Part shown: positions 1 through 12,100 of the stretch, piece by piece | How the letters are laid out: the number at the start of each line of letters is the position of its first letter | Numbering within the stretch: position 1 is the first letter of the stretch | NCBI GenBank assembly: GCA_963573305.1 | Contig: OY754334.1 | Location: 32,171,614-32,235,613, forward strand | Length of the DNA stretch: 64,000 nucleotides | Direction: 5' to 3' | DNA from: Pyrrhosoma nymphula | Taxonomy: Eukaryota; Arthropoda; Insecta; Odonata; Coenagrionidae | Translations under genes and position numbers: made by a program | Notes under the pieces: generated by a model | What the model saw: only the letters and a program-made list of their open reading frames with translations | Told to the model about the DNA's origin: nothing | Database searches by the model: none

Positions 1-36
1 TTTTACTCCAAGTACATAATACAATCTAACCAATAC

Positions 37-192
37 CTTAGGGATCCCATCTGGTTCTCCCAGAAGAAAATCAATGAGTTGGGTGGCAAATTGCTCATCT
101 TTTGATTCCGCAACCAGTTCTGTAGCCAATGCCAAAGCCTCTCCCTCAGATTCTGAATTTGAGCGAGCTACCCTCAAAAGATGCTTGAAGGC
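37..192 (-). CDS. WDR19: WDR19 exon w16 (TPR-like solenoid, last in window)
   Basis: 156 nt, 52 codons, phase 0 at both ends, donor GTATTG. It encodes AFKHLLRVARSNSESEGEAL, then TQLIDFLLGEPDGIPK. It matches vertebrate ALKHFLK and NQLIDHLLGENDGMPK. The next exon (vertebrate DAKYLFRLY) must lie left of position 1; bases 1-36 are intron. Confidence 0.95.
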
Positions 193-3100
193 CTGAAAGA
201 AAGGACTTTCACAGGCCATTTTCTTTGTGTAACAACTTTGCACAGTTAAGTGAACATAATTACAACACTTAAATGAAACCTATTTTTAAAAATAAACTTA
301 TCAACAATTGAAAATATAAATAAAATGTGTCTAGTGAGTGAGTTTTTTTTTAGATAGTTCATGCTGAAAGTCAAAAACATTGCAGATTTAAAATACACAA
401 GTAATCAAAACACAAAGTTCCTTGGGTTATAAATACACTATCGGCCAACAATTCAAAATAGGTTTGGAATAAAAACTTCCCTGTTCTAGTTATTTGAATT
501 AATTTCAGAGCAAGGACACAGTACACAAAGGCATGAGCCACAAGTCATTAACGCTTAAGCAAACTTTTAGGCAATCACCATTTTGATAACCACCATACAT
601 GGGATAATCTTTTATTTTAATATCCATAATAAGAACTTAGAAGTAGCAATTTTCCACGGATAAATATTTTAATTCGACCCGGGTTTCGATACCTGGGCCT
701 GATGATTTCAGGCCTGATGATGATGCAGTGCATCGAAACCTGGGTCGAATTAAAATATTTATCTGTGGAAAATTGCTACTTCTTAGTACTTATTAAGTTC
801 ATATTCCACAACATCTCGCCTGATTCCTCCCCTTTTAATATCCATGTTGAGAAAACCACCGTTGCTATTTCCACAAAACTTTATTCCGCTGGCACGATGC
901 CCGATTCACCACACTGTGGCATACTCTGTGCACATGAGTATGCCACAGTGGGGTGAAACACATGTCGTGCCAGCGGAATAAAGTTTTGTGGAAATAACAA
1001 AGGTGGTTTTCTCAACATGGATATCCATCATTTCCACGAGGTCAGGCCTGATATCATCAGTTTTATTTTATTTTAATAACTATTTTGGATATGAATAATA
1101 ATTATTCCCAATATTTACCAACCCAGAGCAACTCTCCAACTCAGTCAAGAAATTGGCACACGCACAATAGTTTGCATTTATTACATTAGTTCCCTCAGCA
1201 TTCAGTTTATTGAAAAGACAATAATTTAAAAAAGTGATAAAGCTAACTCCAATGATCTTTGGAAAACCATACATCCAGAATCCATATCCAAGGCTACTTC
1301 ACTGTTTCTTCAAAACTGGCAATTTTAGAGTTTGCCATTGATTAATTGTTAAATATAAATTCAAGCAATAACCCAGCCCAATTCACATTTCTGAAATAAA
1401 ATCTGGATTGCAATTTGAATACACATTTCATAACTTACTTTGGAATAATCCTTTGCTTTTAAATAATATTTTCCAGCTAAAAGACTACTTTTCTGATTTT
1501 CAAAGTGCAATGCCACATTGCGATAGTCTTCCAGATAAGGAGATTGGTCACCAACAATTGATTTGTTTCCATCGAGGAGTTGAGCATATAATTCCATTCG
1601 GTCATGGGTTTTGGCCATTTTAAAAGCTTCATCTAATTTCCCAGACATCACAAGGAATTTCATGGCTGAACCATAATCATTCAGTTTCTGGAAAAACCTT
1701 GAATAAAGAAAATGAAACACCACTGTGAGAGGAGTTATTGAACACACTTTTTCAAGTGATTCTGAATTAGTTTCACGATGTAAAAAGTTTTATTTATTCA
1801 CGGAATAATTCACAATCCCACCACATCAGCTTAAAATGTGTTCTGAGTTAAGTTCTTGAGAACAAAGTCACCAGTATCAAGTTGGGGTTTTGAGAATACA
1901 GTCACGAGGATCAAGTTGGGATTGGGGTTCTCTATTTCTTCTGGGTATTCACCACAGATCCTAACATCATTAGACACTGATGAAATTAATTTATATAGTG
2001 ATTACCCAACAGAAAAAGAGGTTTACTATCAGCTTATGCCTATGTGCCTGAATGAACCAGAATCTAGAAACCATTAAAATAATAAAAATAACTGTGTTTA
2101 ATAAAAAAAGACTGTGTCAACCAAGTCTAACCATTTTAGTCGCTCAATAGCAAGGCATGGTGATTCTGCTATCTATGTAAAAGAAAATATGGGCTATGAA
2201 CAGTGTAAAGACATGAGTGATTTATGTGCTGAGAAACACTTCGAACTATCAGTGGTCTCCCTTGTTGACCCTTTTAAAAGTATTTTATGCTGCCTTTATC
2301 GGTCCCCTGTTGGTGACCTGGACATATTTTTTGATCGTTTAGAACTACTTGGTAGGTTAACTAGTCAACAGTGTTCTTTCCTGCTAGGTGGGGATTTCAA
2401 TATTGACTTGTTAAAAAACACAGCAGAATCAACTCGGTTCCAAGATATGGCTTCATCATATGGTCTCAAATTCCTCAATGAAACACCTACTAGAATCCAT
2501 GGGCAGTCGGCCTCTTGCTTAGATAATGTACTTGCTCCCGATATAAACTGTAACTCAGTCTTAACCCCAAAATACCTCTCAGATCACTTGGGATTCATTG
2601 CACATGTACAAGTAAATACCCCACATAGGCAAAGTTACACCAATTCAAGAAAAATCAAATTAAATACTGCAAGAGAAAGTGAGCTTCTTGGACACTTTGG
2701 CATGATACATTGGAAAGACATACATAAATGTAACAATGCTAATGAAGAATTCAATATGTTTCTGCAGATATTCTTAGACTGTGTCAATCAAGTCTTACCA
2801 AAGGTAACTCACCATCAAACAATTCATAAAACAAATCATCATAAGAAGGAATGGATGGATAGAGAGTGTTTCCTGTCTAGAGATCATGTTAAACAATGTT
2901 TCACTCAGCAAAAAAGTGACCCAAGCAACTCAAAGTTTAAGTCTATGTATGTAGAAGCCAAGCAAAAACACATAACCTAACTTCAAAGCAAGAAAAAAAC
3001 ATTCAACTCCCATAATATACTATCATCTGAGAATATCTCCAAATCCACATGGGACGTAACAAAAAGTAATACTCTGTCCAATTGAAAGAACAAAAACTAC

Positions 3101-6100
3101 ATAAATAAAATAAAATACAATGAAACCTTCCACAATCCATCCCAAATAGCAGAATGCTTCAGCTCATATTTTGCGAACTACACAAAAACTCTCAAAATCA
3201 ATTCCAAATTGATTGTTAAAGATCTCAAAAATTGAAATATCCCATCTCCAAATTCCCTTTATTTTGAAGAAATAACTGAAAAAGAAGTCTTTCACATCAT
3301 CAAAAACTTGAAAAAATTCCCTCAGTACTGATATCTAAGACTTAAACCCGGCCATTGTTAAGGTTGTTGCACGATACATTTCTAAACCTCTGACACACAT
3401 TTTTTCAAGATGTCTTGAAGAAGGGATATTCCCTAATAAATTAAAAATGAGTAAAATAGTAACTATTTATAAAAAGGGTGATCCTAAAGATGTAATCAAC
3501 TATAGGCCTATTGCTATCCTCCCAATTTTTCCAAAATCTTTGAATAAGAAATACATAATAGATTAGTTAAATTTTTTGACAAATACTCCTTATTTTAAAA
3601 GGTAAAGGTGAGCTTTCGTCCCGCACGGTCAACATTTTTTTTTGAAAAACCTAGGAAACTTACGATATTGAATGTGATACCTATGAGTAGAGGAAGGTTG
3701 CGCATTTGTAAAAATGTGATAATCATACCTGTGTGACTAGTAGTTTTTGAGATATAGACGTTTGAAAATGACCAATTTTTCGACTTTTTCGTCCGTTTTC
3801 GACGCCATATTTGGAGGTTATCACGAACAACCATTAGAGGGATAAGACTAATTTCACTTCTATTATATGCCTATACTCCATCCCCCCAGCAAGCTTACGG
3901 GCCTATGGAGTGAAACAGGGGTGCTAGGGTGGGACGGTACGCGGGCCCGATTTGGCCATTTTCAAAAGTGAAAAAAGCATTTTCGTGAATTAATACAGCG
4001 AAAAACGCAGTTTTCACAGGAATGGTAAAGTGGAAATGGGCATTTCTGGGAGTGGAGGAAATTTCAAAATGCTGATTTGTACTGCATTTCCGTCTTTTGT
4101 TAAACCGAAAAACGAATTTCCCTTCCATTCCTTTGCCCTGAACCCACCCCTCCAATAAACTTGGGGGGCGTATTATTTTAAGAATAGAATCCCTCTCGCT
4201 CATTGGTGATTATTGGTGGGCATTGGTAGCAGGCTAAAATGTTATTTATTCTGCGTATTATTTTATGAATAGAATCCCTCACGCTTAAATTGGTGATTTT
4301 CGGTGCGCATAGATAGAAGGCTAAAATGTTATTCTGGGTATTATTTTAACAATAGAATCCCTCTCGTTCATTGGTGATTATTCGTGGGCATTAGTAGAAG
4401 GCTAAAATGTTATTCTGCATATTATTTTAAGAATAGAATCCCTCACGCTTATTGGTAAAAATTCGTGGGCATTGGTAGAAGGCTAAAATGTTATTCTGCG
4501 TATTGTTTCTGGTATAAAATTCGTCAGATGACAAGGTTATTATAAGTGGGCTTTTGTTAGAGGCTAAGTAAATAGTATTGTTGACGGAGTTCTCTCGGGT
4601 AGTGTGGAAGGGGGAAATTAACTGTCAATAATTGGAAGTTGATTGTTGAAAAGTCAACCAGTATTCATTCGCCAACGAGAGTTGAGAAGCTGGTTGGCGT
4701 TAATCATTTTCTTGCATGTGTGGTGTACGGTCGCCATGAGTTGTCAATCGTGTACGCACACACCAATGTCTGCGATCCAGACTTTCGTTTTGGCTGAGTC
4801 AGGCTTGGAATTCCTCGAAAGGCACGGGTGTTTGTTCGCTGCGGGAACTCGCAATCCTCCATTTAAAGTGATACGTGAAATGTTATTAGTGCAGTGGAAT
4901 GAATGCGAGTGAAAAGGAAGTGTAAATCCTTCATTTGAAGTGAAATATGCAATGTTTACTGCGGTGGAATGAATGGAATTGCATTGTAGTAAATGGCTGT
5001 TGCGGTGCGAGTTTGAGTGGAAGGCGGGAAGAAATGGTGTATGAGAGGTGTGCATATGCTAGAGAACCAACTGCTCGATCGCTGCGCCACGTACAGTGGA
5101 TAAGAGGAAACGGCATTTTTTCACAAGATGGCGGAGAGGAAAAGACGCACTTCTCAGGTTTGAAAGTTTCCCATTCCTAAAGTAGTTGATGCATTGTTGT
5201 GTTGAAAGTATTTTACAAATGCGCAATGTTTGCTTTATAAGTGATGTGAATTTGGTTCCGATATCTCTATTGTAAGTGGGTGAAATTCGCGAAAACGCTG
5301 GCAGGACGAAAGCTCACCTTTACCTTTTAAAAAATGCAGCATGGTTTTAGGAGAAATAAATCTACCAAATCCTCTACCCTTGAGGTATATCAAGAATTAT
5401 TAGAACATCTAAACAATAACATGATCTCAATTAGTCTGTTTTTAGATCTAAGTAAAGTGTGTCAATCACAAGCTCTTACTACACAAGCTACAACACTGGG
5501 GTATTAGAGGAAATACCCTAAACCTTATAAAATCTTACTTAGAAGACAGAGATTTTTGTCCAAATAAATAGCTCCAGTGGTGTTGCTTTATCTTCTACCA
5601 AGCACATAACAGAAGGCGTTCCGCAAGGATCAATATTGGGTCCATTATTATATCTTATCTATACAAATGATTTCAATATATTTATGGAAGGAATAACTTC
5701 CACTAGGTATGCAGATGATACATCAATGCAAATCTGTTCCACTAATGTACACAATGCTATACCCACAATATTAGAAGCCATTGAACATGCAACTGAGTGG
5801 TTTTCCTCAAATGACTTAATCATAAATAAAGACAACACAAGACTTTTTCACTGTACACCATCAATTTCAGCCAAATATCACGACAACATCTTAACCCTAA
5901 AGAAATCTCTACCTTTTGAGTTTCCTGAGAGCTTAAATTTCCTAGGCCTTATTTTGGACTACAATTTGAAGTGGAGCTCTCACATAGATACCCTGACTAA
6001 AAAATTAAGCAAGACAATCTTTGCCCTAAGAATCATTCATCAAAACTGCTCCAAAGCTGCAGCACTAACGCTATACTATGGTCTAATCTACAGTAACCTT

Positions 6101-9100
6101 AACTATGGTATAATATTCTGGGGTCAGGCTTCCAGTCATCTGTTAATCCAAATTTTCAGATTACAAAAGAGAGCAGTGAGGATAATTAATAATCTGAAGC
6201 CATTTGAATCTTGTAGACCTTATTTCATAAAAGACAAAATATGTACTAACTTTACCGTGTATATACATTTTGAACATTCTAACTTTTGTTAAGGAAAATT
6301 TTCACTACTTCAAACACTATCTTGTAACCCATGGTCACCACACCAGGCAGGCAAACTCACTTATGCTAATTCCACATAATACTTCATCTCATTCAAAAGG
6401 TCCACTGTATGTGGGAATTAAGTATTACAATAAACTGCCTGACAAATTTAAAAACCTGAACAATACCAGGTTTAAATCACAGATTTAAAAAAATTTTACA
6501 AAAAAAGGCATACCTAAAGGAATTTACTGCTGACAGTCAAGCGTTTTATTGCTGATTAGCAAGTCTTGGCTGGGAATTTGATTTTCTTGTATATGTATTT
6601 CTTGTTGTATTTAATTTTATATGGACATATCTTGTAACATTGAAGGTGAATAAATTATTATTAACATATTATTAGCTGTTGGTACATGAGTACCAACATT
6701 ATGGTATGGTACAGTACTGTAAAAAGAACATGACATCAATTTTCTTACAAACTCAAAATCAATTACAGCTTTTAAGGATTTGAACCACTGGCACCAAATT
6801 GTTATACTATTTCCAAGGATATAGAAAACAATTTTCTGAAGCTGGTTACAAAACTGAAATAATAACTCCAATGACTTCATAAGACGCTGATGAAATAAAT
6901 TTTATAGTTTATTCCAGGGTTGCCTCGGTTTTTCAAGCTAAGAAATTAGTGGCCAGGTTCATTTAGTTTTTATGTTTTAGTTACTGTGTAGCTTCGAGTA
7001 TAAGTTGATTCAAGTTTAAGTCAAAGTCCTCTATGGAGGCCAAAACTATTGACTAAAATCCTTGACTCGAGCGTAAGCCGAGATGAAAAACTGCTTATTC
7101 TTCTTGTTTCACCATTAAAAAAGCAAACAATTAAAGATGTCTAAATGAATATTGAAGCAAAGAGTGATGAACGCTGCAAAAAAGAACGACAAACTTTTAA
7201 AAAATTTATCGATAATATCTTAAACTGCAACCAAATCAGCCATGAATGTACTTGTATACATCTGCAGCATCCTTCAATACAAATGTCAACATTATTGAAC
7301 GATAAGGCAGTTACATTAACGTAGTTGTCTTGATCGAGGGCATTGCAATGTTCTGCACCATTCACCATGGCTATTGCAATCGTAGTGTTGACAGCATGGC
7401 AGTTGGTAGAGTAGGAGGAAAAATGATTGATCATTGATGAGATGCACACTTGTGGTTTAAAATGTTAACATGTAATTAAGCATTAACTCTGGAGAGTGAT
7501 TTTGTGTACAATCTGATATCCTCACATCTGATGAAGAGGAAAAGAGAGTAAAGTTAGATGAGAAGAAGAAGTGATTCTTCTGAATTTTTTTCAACACGGA
7601 CTCCAATAAACAGCCTGTGTTTGACTGCAATGAAGATCTACCATCAGCAAGGTACCCTTGGAACAGATGCTTATGGAAATCTGAATACTTGCCAGAAGAG
7701 AAAGATATTTCCATATATTTGGGTCTATATAAATTATATAAAATGGGATTCATGAAGCAAGTGGAAAATCTTAACTGACTCACTTGGCCATCTGAGAGTG
7801 TAGTGCATCGGGAAGCATAGAAGACAAGTGATTCCTGATTTCATGATGAGAATACATTTTTGTTTCATTTCATTACTGAGTCCAGTATTCAGAATATTTA
7901 ACGCCATTTTTTGTTATGTTCTTTTCACTGATGTTGCATAAAAAATTAAGCAACATATCAATCAGTATATTTCCGGAGATCTATGGCCCCTGCATCATCC
8001 ATAGGTAATCGTGAAATCCTGATGTTTTTGGGTTGTTTATGCCACATTTGTATAATGCAATTGGCCTTGTGGAATGGATTCACAATGCAAAGTGGAATTA
8101 TCAAGTTTATTTGACAGTGGTATCCCAATACGAATCTTAGACCATAAATCTAATGCATTACTCGATGAATATTCTCAGTGGCTTATGAGTAATAGTGGTT
8201 TTATATGCAGCCGATACTCGGAAATATTGACCCCAAAAAAGTCACCTAATTTAGTGACTTGACTATATTTCAGAGGAAGGTATATATTGACTGAAAAAAT
8301 GAAGATATTTCTTGACTTATATATATTTGTGTACAGTAGTCAACATTTCAAAAATCATGATAATTATTATCCTAATGAGGTAAACTTTTCAAAGGTAATG
8401 TATAGACTTCGGAATTGAACAGTGCAAATAATGCATTATATTGAATTTTTGAAGATAATGAAATAAAAACAAATTTACATTTATATGTATACAAATGCTG
8501 GCTGACATAATATAGTGGAATTTTTCATATGGCACTATATTATGTCAGCCAGCATTCATTTGTAATGCAATGCAATGGATTCAAAATCAATAATAATAAT
8601 TTTGGGTAGACATACAGGCAAAAAAAAAGGTCAATAGATCAGCCCACAGGCAGTAAAGGGGTTAAAGTGGGATAATTACAACTTTCTATGACCCTATAAG
8701 GACTGATTTAATTTAAACATTTTAAGAAATTCCAAACAAACAACTAGTGTAGGTAACAGTAATTGTTGCTAAATACCTTGCCACCATTTTGGCTCCTTCT
8801 GTACTGTTTGTCATCTTTACTATTCTTATAGCAGTGTCTGGGTCGCTAAGGTAATCCAGGCTGACTCGAATTACATTTTCGTAATCCTTGGCTGTCTCAT
8901 AAGCCAAAGCTGCATCTTTGAACTGTTTCTCTGCTTCTTTTGCCTAAAATTAAAAATAAAGGCAACAAATGAAATCCAAAATTTTAGTACTTATGCAAAG
9001 ATCCTTTTTTGCAACTAAATCTTGGATAAAATACATATGTATTCCAAACACTGGATTCTGAATCCCTTAATGTGAAATTCTTTATCACATTGAAAGTCAA

Positions 9101-12100
9101 CCATCATTAAGTATTAATAATATCATGGATTTGTATCACAGATTTTTTTCCTATTCCTCAAATTAACATTGGTTTTATTCATAAAAATAGCCCAGAGATT
9201 TCATGTATAAAAAATTATTAATTTTAAAATACATAAATACACTGGTTTCACACATTCCTTTTTTGGCCCTTTGCCCATTAGAATATTGACTATTTTCTAC
9301 ATTTAGGGGCTTCAAAGTTGGATTTCCTCCAAAAGATAAATTATTTACATATGTATTTTTATGACAAATAGTCCACAGAATTAGAGCCCAAAATTTGAGA
9401 AACACCCACCAAAGGTGCAAACTGAAATTCCATGTGACACCTAGAGATGTTTTTCCCCTTAACTAAAGGTTACCAAAACATTACTCTAATTACAGATGAA
9501 TGAAATGATTTTGCCAAGTGAGCAAATTAATTTTGAGAAACTAATGCATAGTAACCAAAAACAAATCACTCACACGAAAACTGCAATATTGTAATGTAAA
9601 TACCTTTGCATACTGGATATGAATTTTTGAACTGGAAACATGTGGCAACAAAGTCCCGACCTTTTTCCAATTTTTTAACTTTATGTACAGTGAGGCAGAT
9701 TTATCATAGTACTCTCCAGTTTCATATAGAATAGCTGCATCTGGATATTGCTATTAAAAAAATAAAAAGTATTTCATTGAAAGGAACTAATATTTTTTTT
9801 CAAAACAGCAATACTTCACGATTACACTTTTCAAAAAGCATTTTGAGTCATTCTAACTATTTTCAATAAAAATTTCCTTTCCATAGTATGCACAGCCTTC
9901 AATTTTTTATTGTGGTAAATTTGATAAGTAACACCATCGCAATATGGAGCATAATTCATAAAAATATAGCAACAAGGCTGAGTATGAATAAATATCATCA
10001 CATCCATCGACTAAATAGAAAATCAGAGCTCTTGACACTGAAATGAGTGGAAGAATGCAGTAGGGGAGATTGCACAGGGAAGGAATAGCAAAAAGGGGAT
10101 TAGGGGAGGGAAATACTGAATTTCCTCTGCATTAAAAGCATTAAGAAATGAAATAATAATTCAAGAGATACAAGCAACATTCCTAATAAGATAATAATAA
10201 AAAAGAATCCTTTCAGACTCAATTTTACATGTAAAAACTTATGCTTTGAAAATTCTTTATTTCATCCAATCCATTTAATTAAATAAGATGAAAACTGTAC
10301 TCATGACTACAGTGAAAATAGTGCTGGCCTGATTCATATTCGCTGGTACCAATACAGCAAGTATTATTACTCAATCTGATATTTTAAAATATGTTTCAAT
10401 ACGTAGATTTTTTAGGAGGATATAAACAATTTTCTGCTTTCAGGGCCAATGAGAAGACCACCACGTCACTGAGAAAATAAGTACTGTTTCCAAAGAGGCC
10501 ATTCAAGTATTACATACGTCAGACATTTTGGGGAGGGAGGGGGTTTCGGCTTTTCTCACATTTTCTTACCTAGGGGGGTAAGGGGGTCCAAGACAGTCTT
10601 ACGTATGTTTTAAGTCACTTCTGAATTCGTATTTTTATCACTTTTTTCAAATTATTTTTGTAGGAAAAATCTTACTTTTTAGGATCACCGCTGTGGCGGT
10701 ACACCTGAATGTATGCTAAACTATAGAAAAACGTACAAACAATTCATTGTGTTCATTAGTTTGGAGATGTCGCATTTTCAAAGATCACATGTTTTGCAAG
10801 TTGTGCATATAGCAAATCGTGAAATTCAAAAACCGTTATCGAAAACCATGATGAGGTTAGTTTTTGCACATTTTGACATAGAATCCCCCATAGTTTACCA
10901 TCCACATCCATGGTTTCAAAAATGTATGGTAACTCACGTAAGATTGGGAGGGGAGCGTTCGAGAAATCTCATGTTGTCTTACATGGGGGGGAGGGTTAAA
11001 ATGTGGTAAAATATTGCAATATATATTACTTGAATAGCCTCAAAAACAATTTTTGGGGGATGTTTAGGAACCAGCTGTTAAGATTCACTATGGTCCACAA
11101 AGTTATGCTCTTGTTCAGCAGAGTAATGTATTGTTTGCAATTTTCCTCCCACGGGGTCATGCATAAACTACGTCACCAACTTGTGGGGGGGGGGGGTTTC
11201 ACTCAAAGTAACATAGCTACTACAATGCCCCTGTTAATGTTCCTTACTCCTCAACATCGCGTCGGCAATACTACAGAGTTTAACATGAGGAAGGATGCAC
11301 GAAGTGTTTCTTACACCCAAAGCTTCTACTTTAACTCAATGTAACTGAACTATTGCCTCTACAATGTTGCAAGTCTTCATACCGTCAAATTTCTTATATT
11401 TTAACCTTCCCGTGGGTTAAATAGCAACCTCATGACAACACTTTTCAAGGCAGCAGTCAGAAATGTGGGGAGGGGAGAGAACAAAGTAGATGAGCACAGC
11501 ACCTTGCGCCGTGATTCATGGTTGATTTTTAGAATTTAAAAATGAATATAACTTGTTCCAATTGAGATTAGATAGTTCCATTATATCTAGTTCGGCTACT
11601 TTATTTGTCTTATTTCAACCTATCCCGAAAAATAAACTCACTCAATAATTGAGAAAATATATTTGAATTGTAAGTTTCATTTGTAGAGGCAACATTACAT
11701 GTTGGGAGGGAGGGGTTGGGAAAAATACTACAGTTGTCAACGAATGGGGGGGGGGGGGAGAAAAGGGAAAAAAACGAAAATGGTAATGTAGTTTACGCAC
11801 GACCCCTAAGTATTAATTCAGTCAGGTGGCATTCTTGGACTCAATGATGTCTGTCCCTTAATTTTGAAAAACAAACACAGTTGAGCTTTGCTTAGGGCAA
11901 TGAATGTCTTCCAGTGAATAATTGCCCATTTTCCTAAAATTCTCTCTCTGTACCCAAATTTCTTCTGCCCTGGTGCTATTCATTGCCAGAGACATCACGT
12001 GGCAATTTTCAGTATTCCTGTGGATCAATGGCCCATTCAAATTGTGCAAAACAAGCGAAAGAATGGAGACAAGGACATACTCCATGCATCATAAAAATCC

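Larger units (their letters stand above)
193..1438 (-). other. WDR19 intron w15-w16
   Basis: 1.25-kb intron. It holds two neighbouring inverted-repeat units (635-790 and 838-1024), annotated separately, both close to 'cctgatgat' tracts. The rest is AT-rich without recognisable coding sequence. Confidence 0.85.
2100..6665 (+). mobile_element. APE-type LINE relic (split)
   Basis: Plus-strand remains of a non-LTR retrotransposon. 2114-2980 encodes an apurinic-type endonuclease domain: LYRSP, FLLGGDFNIDLL, CLDNVLA and SDHLG are visible. 3330-3590 and 5331-6490 encode reverse transcriptase: KIVTIYKKGD, INYRPIAILP, QHGFRRNKST, then VPQGSILGPLLY and YADD at 5709-5720, followed by the thumb (FLGLILDYNLKW) and a C-terminal piece (YNKLPDKF). 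Several stops and frame changes break it. It ends near 6665 in an ATT-rich tail typical of Jockey/CR1/I-like LINEs. The 5' end is missing: the endonuclease starts late. Confidence 0.88.
1698..8776 (-). other. WDR19 intron w14-w15
   Basis: 7.1-kb intron. From 2.1 to 6.66 kb it is a LINE relic split by a TIR element; 7.06-7.42 kb is a dispersed repeat also seen at 43.6-43.9 kb; 8491-8563 is a hairpin. Between 1.70 and 2.10 kb, and in 7.45-8.48 kb, I recognise nothing beyond AT-rich DNA and a short open frame without similarity. Confidence 0.85.

Noticed and set aside
1408..1623. Plus-strand open frame over exon w15
   Set aside because: Shadow of the WDR19 exon on the other strand.
4643..5180. 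Short overlapping open frames as a gene in the TIR element
   Set aside because: Frames overlap on both strands, have no recognisable motif and lie in a repeat; likely chance.
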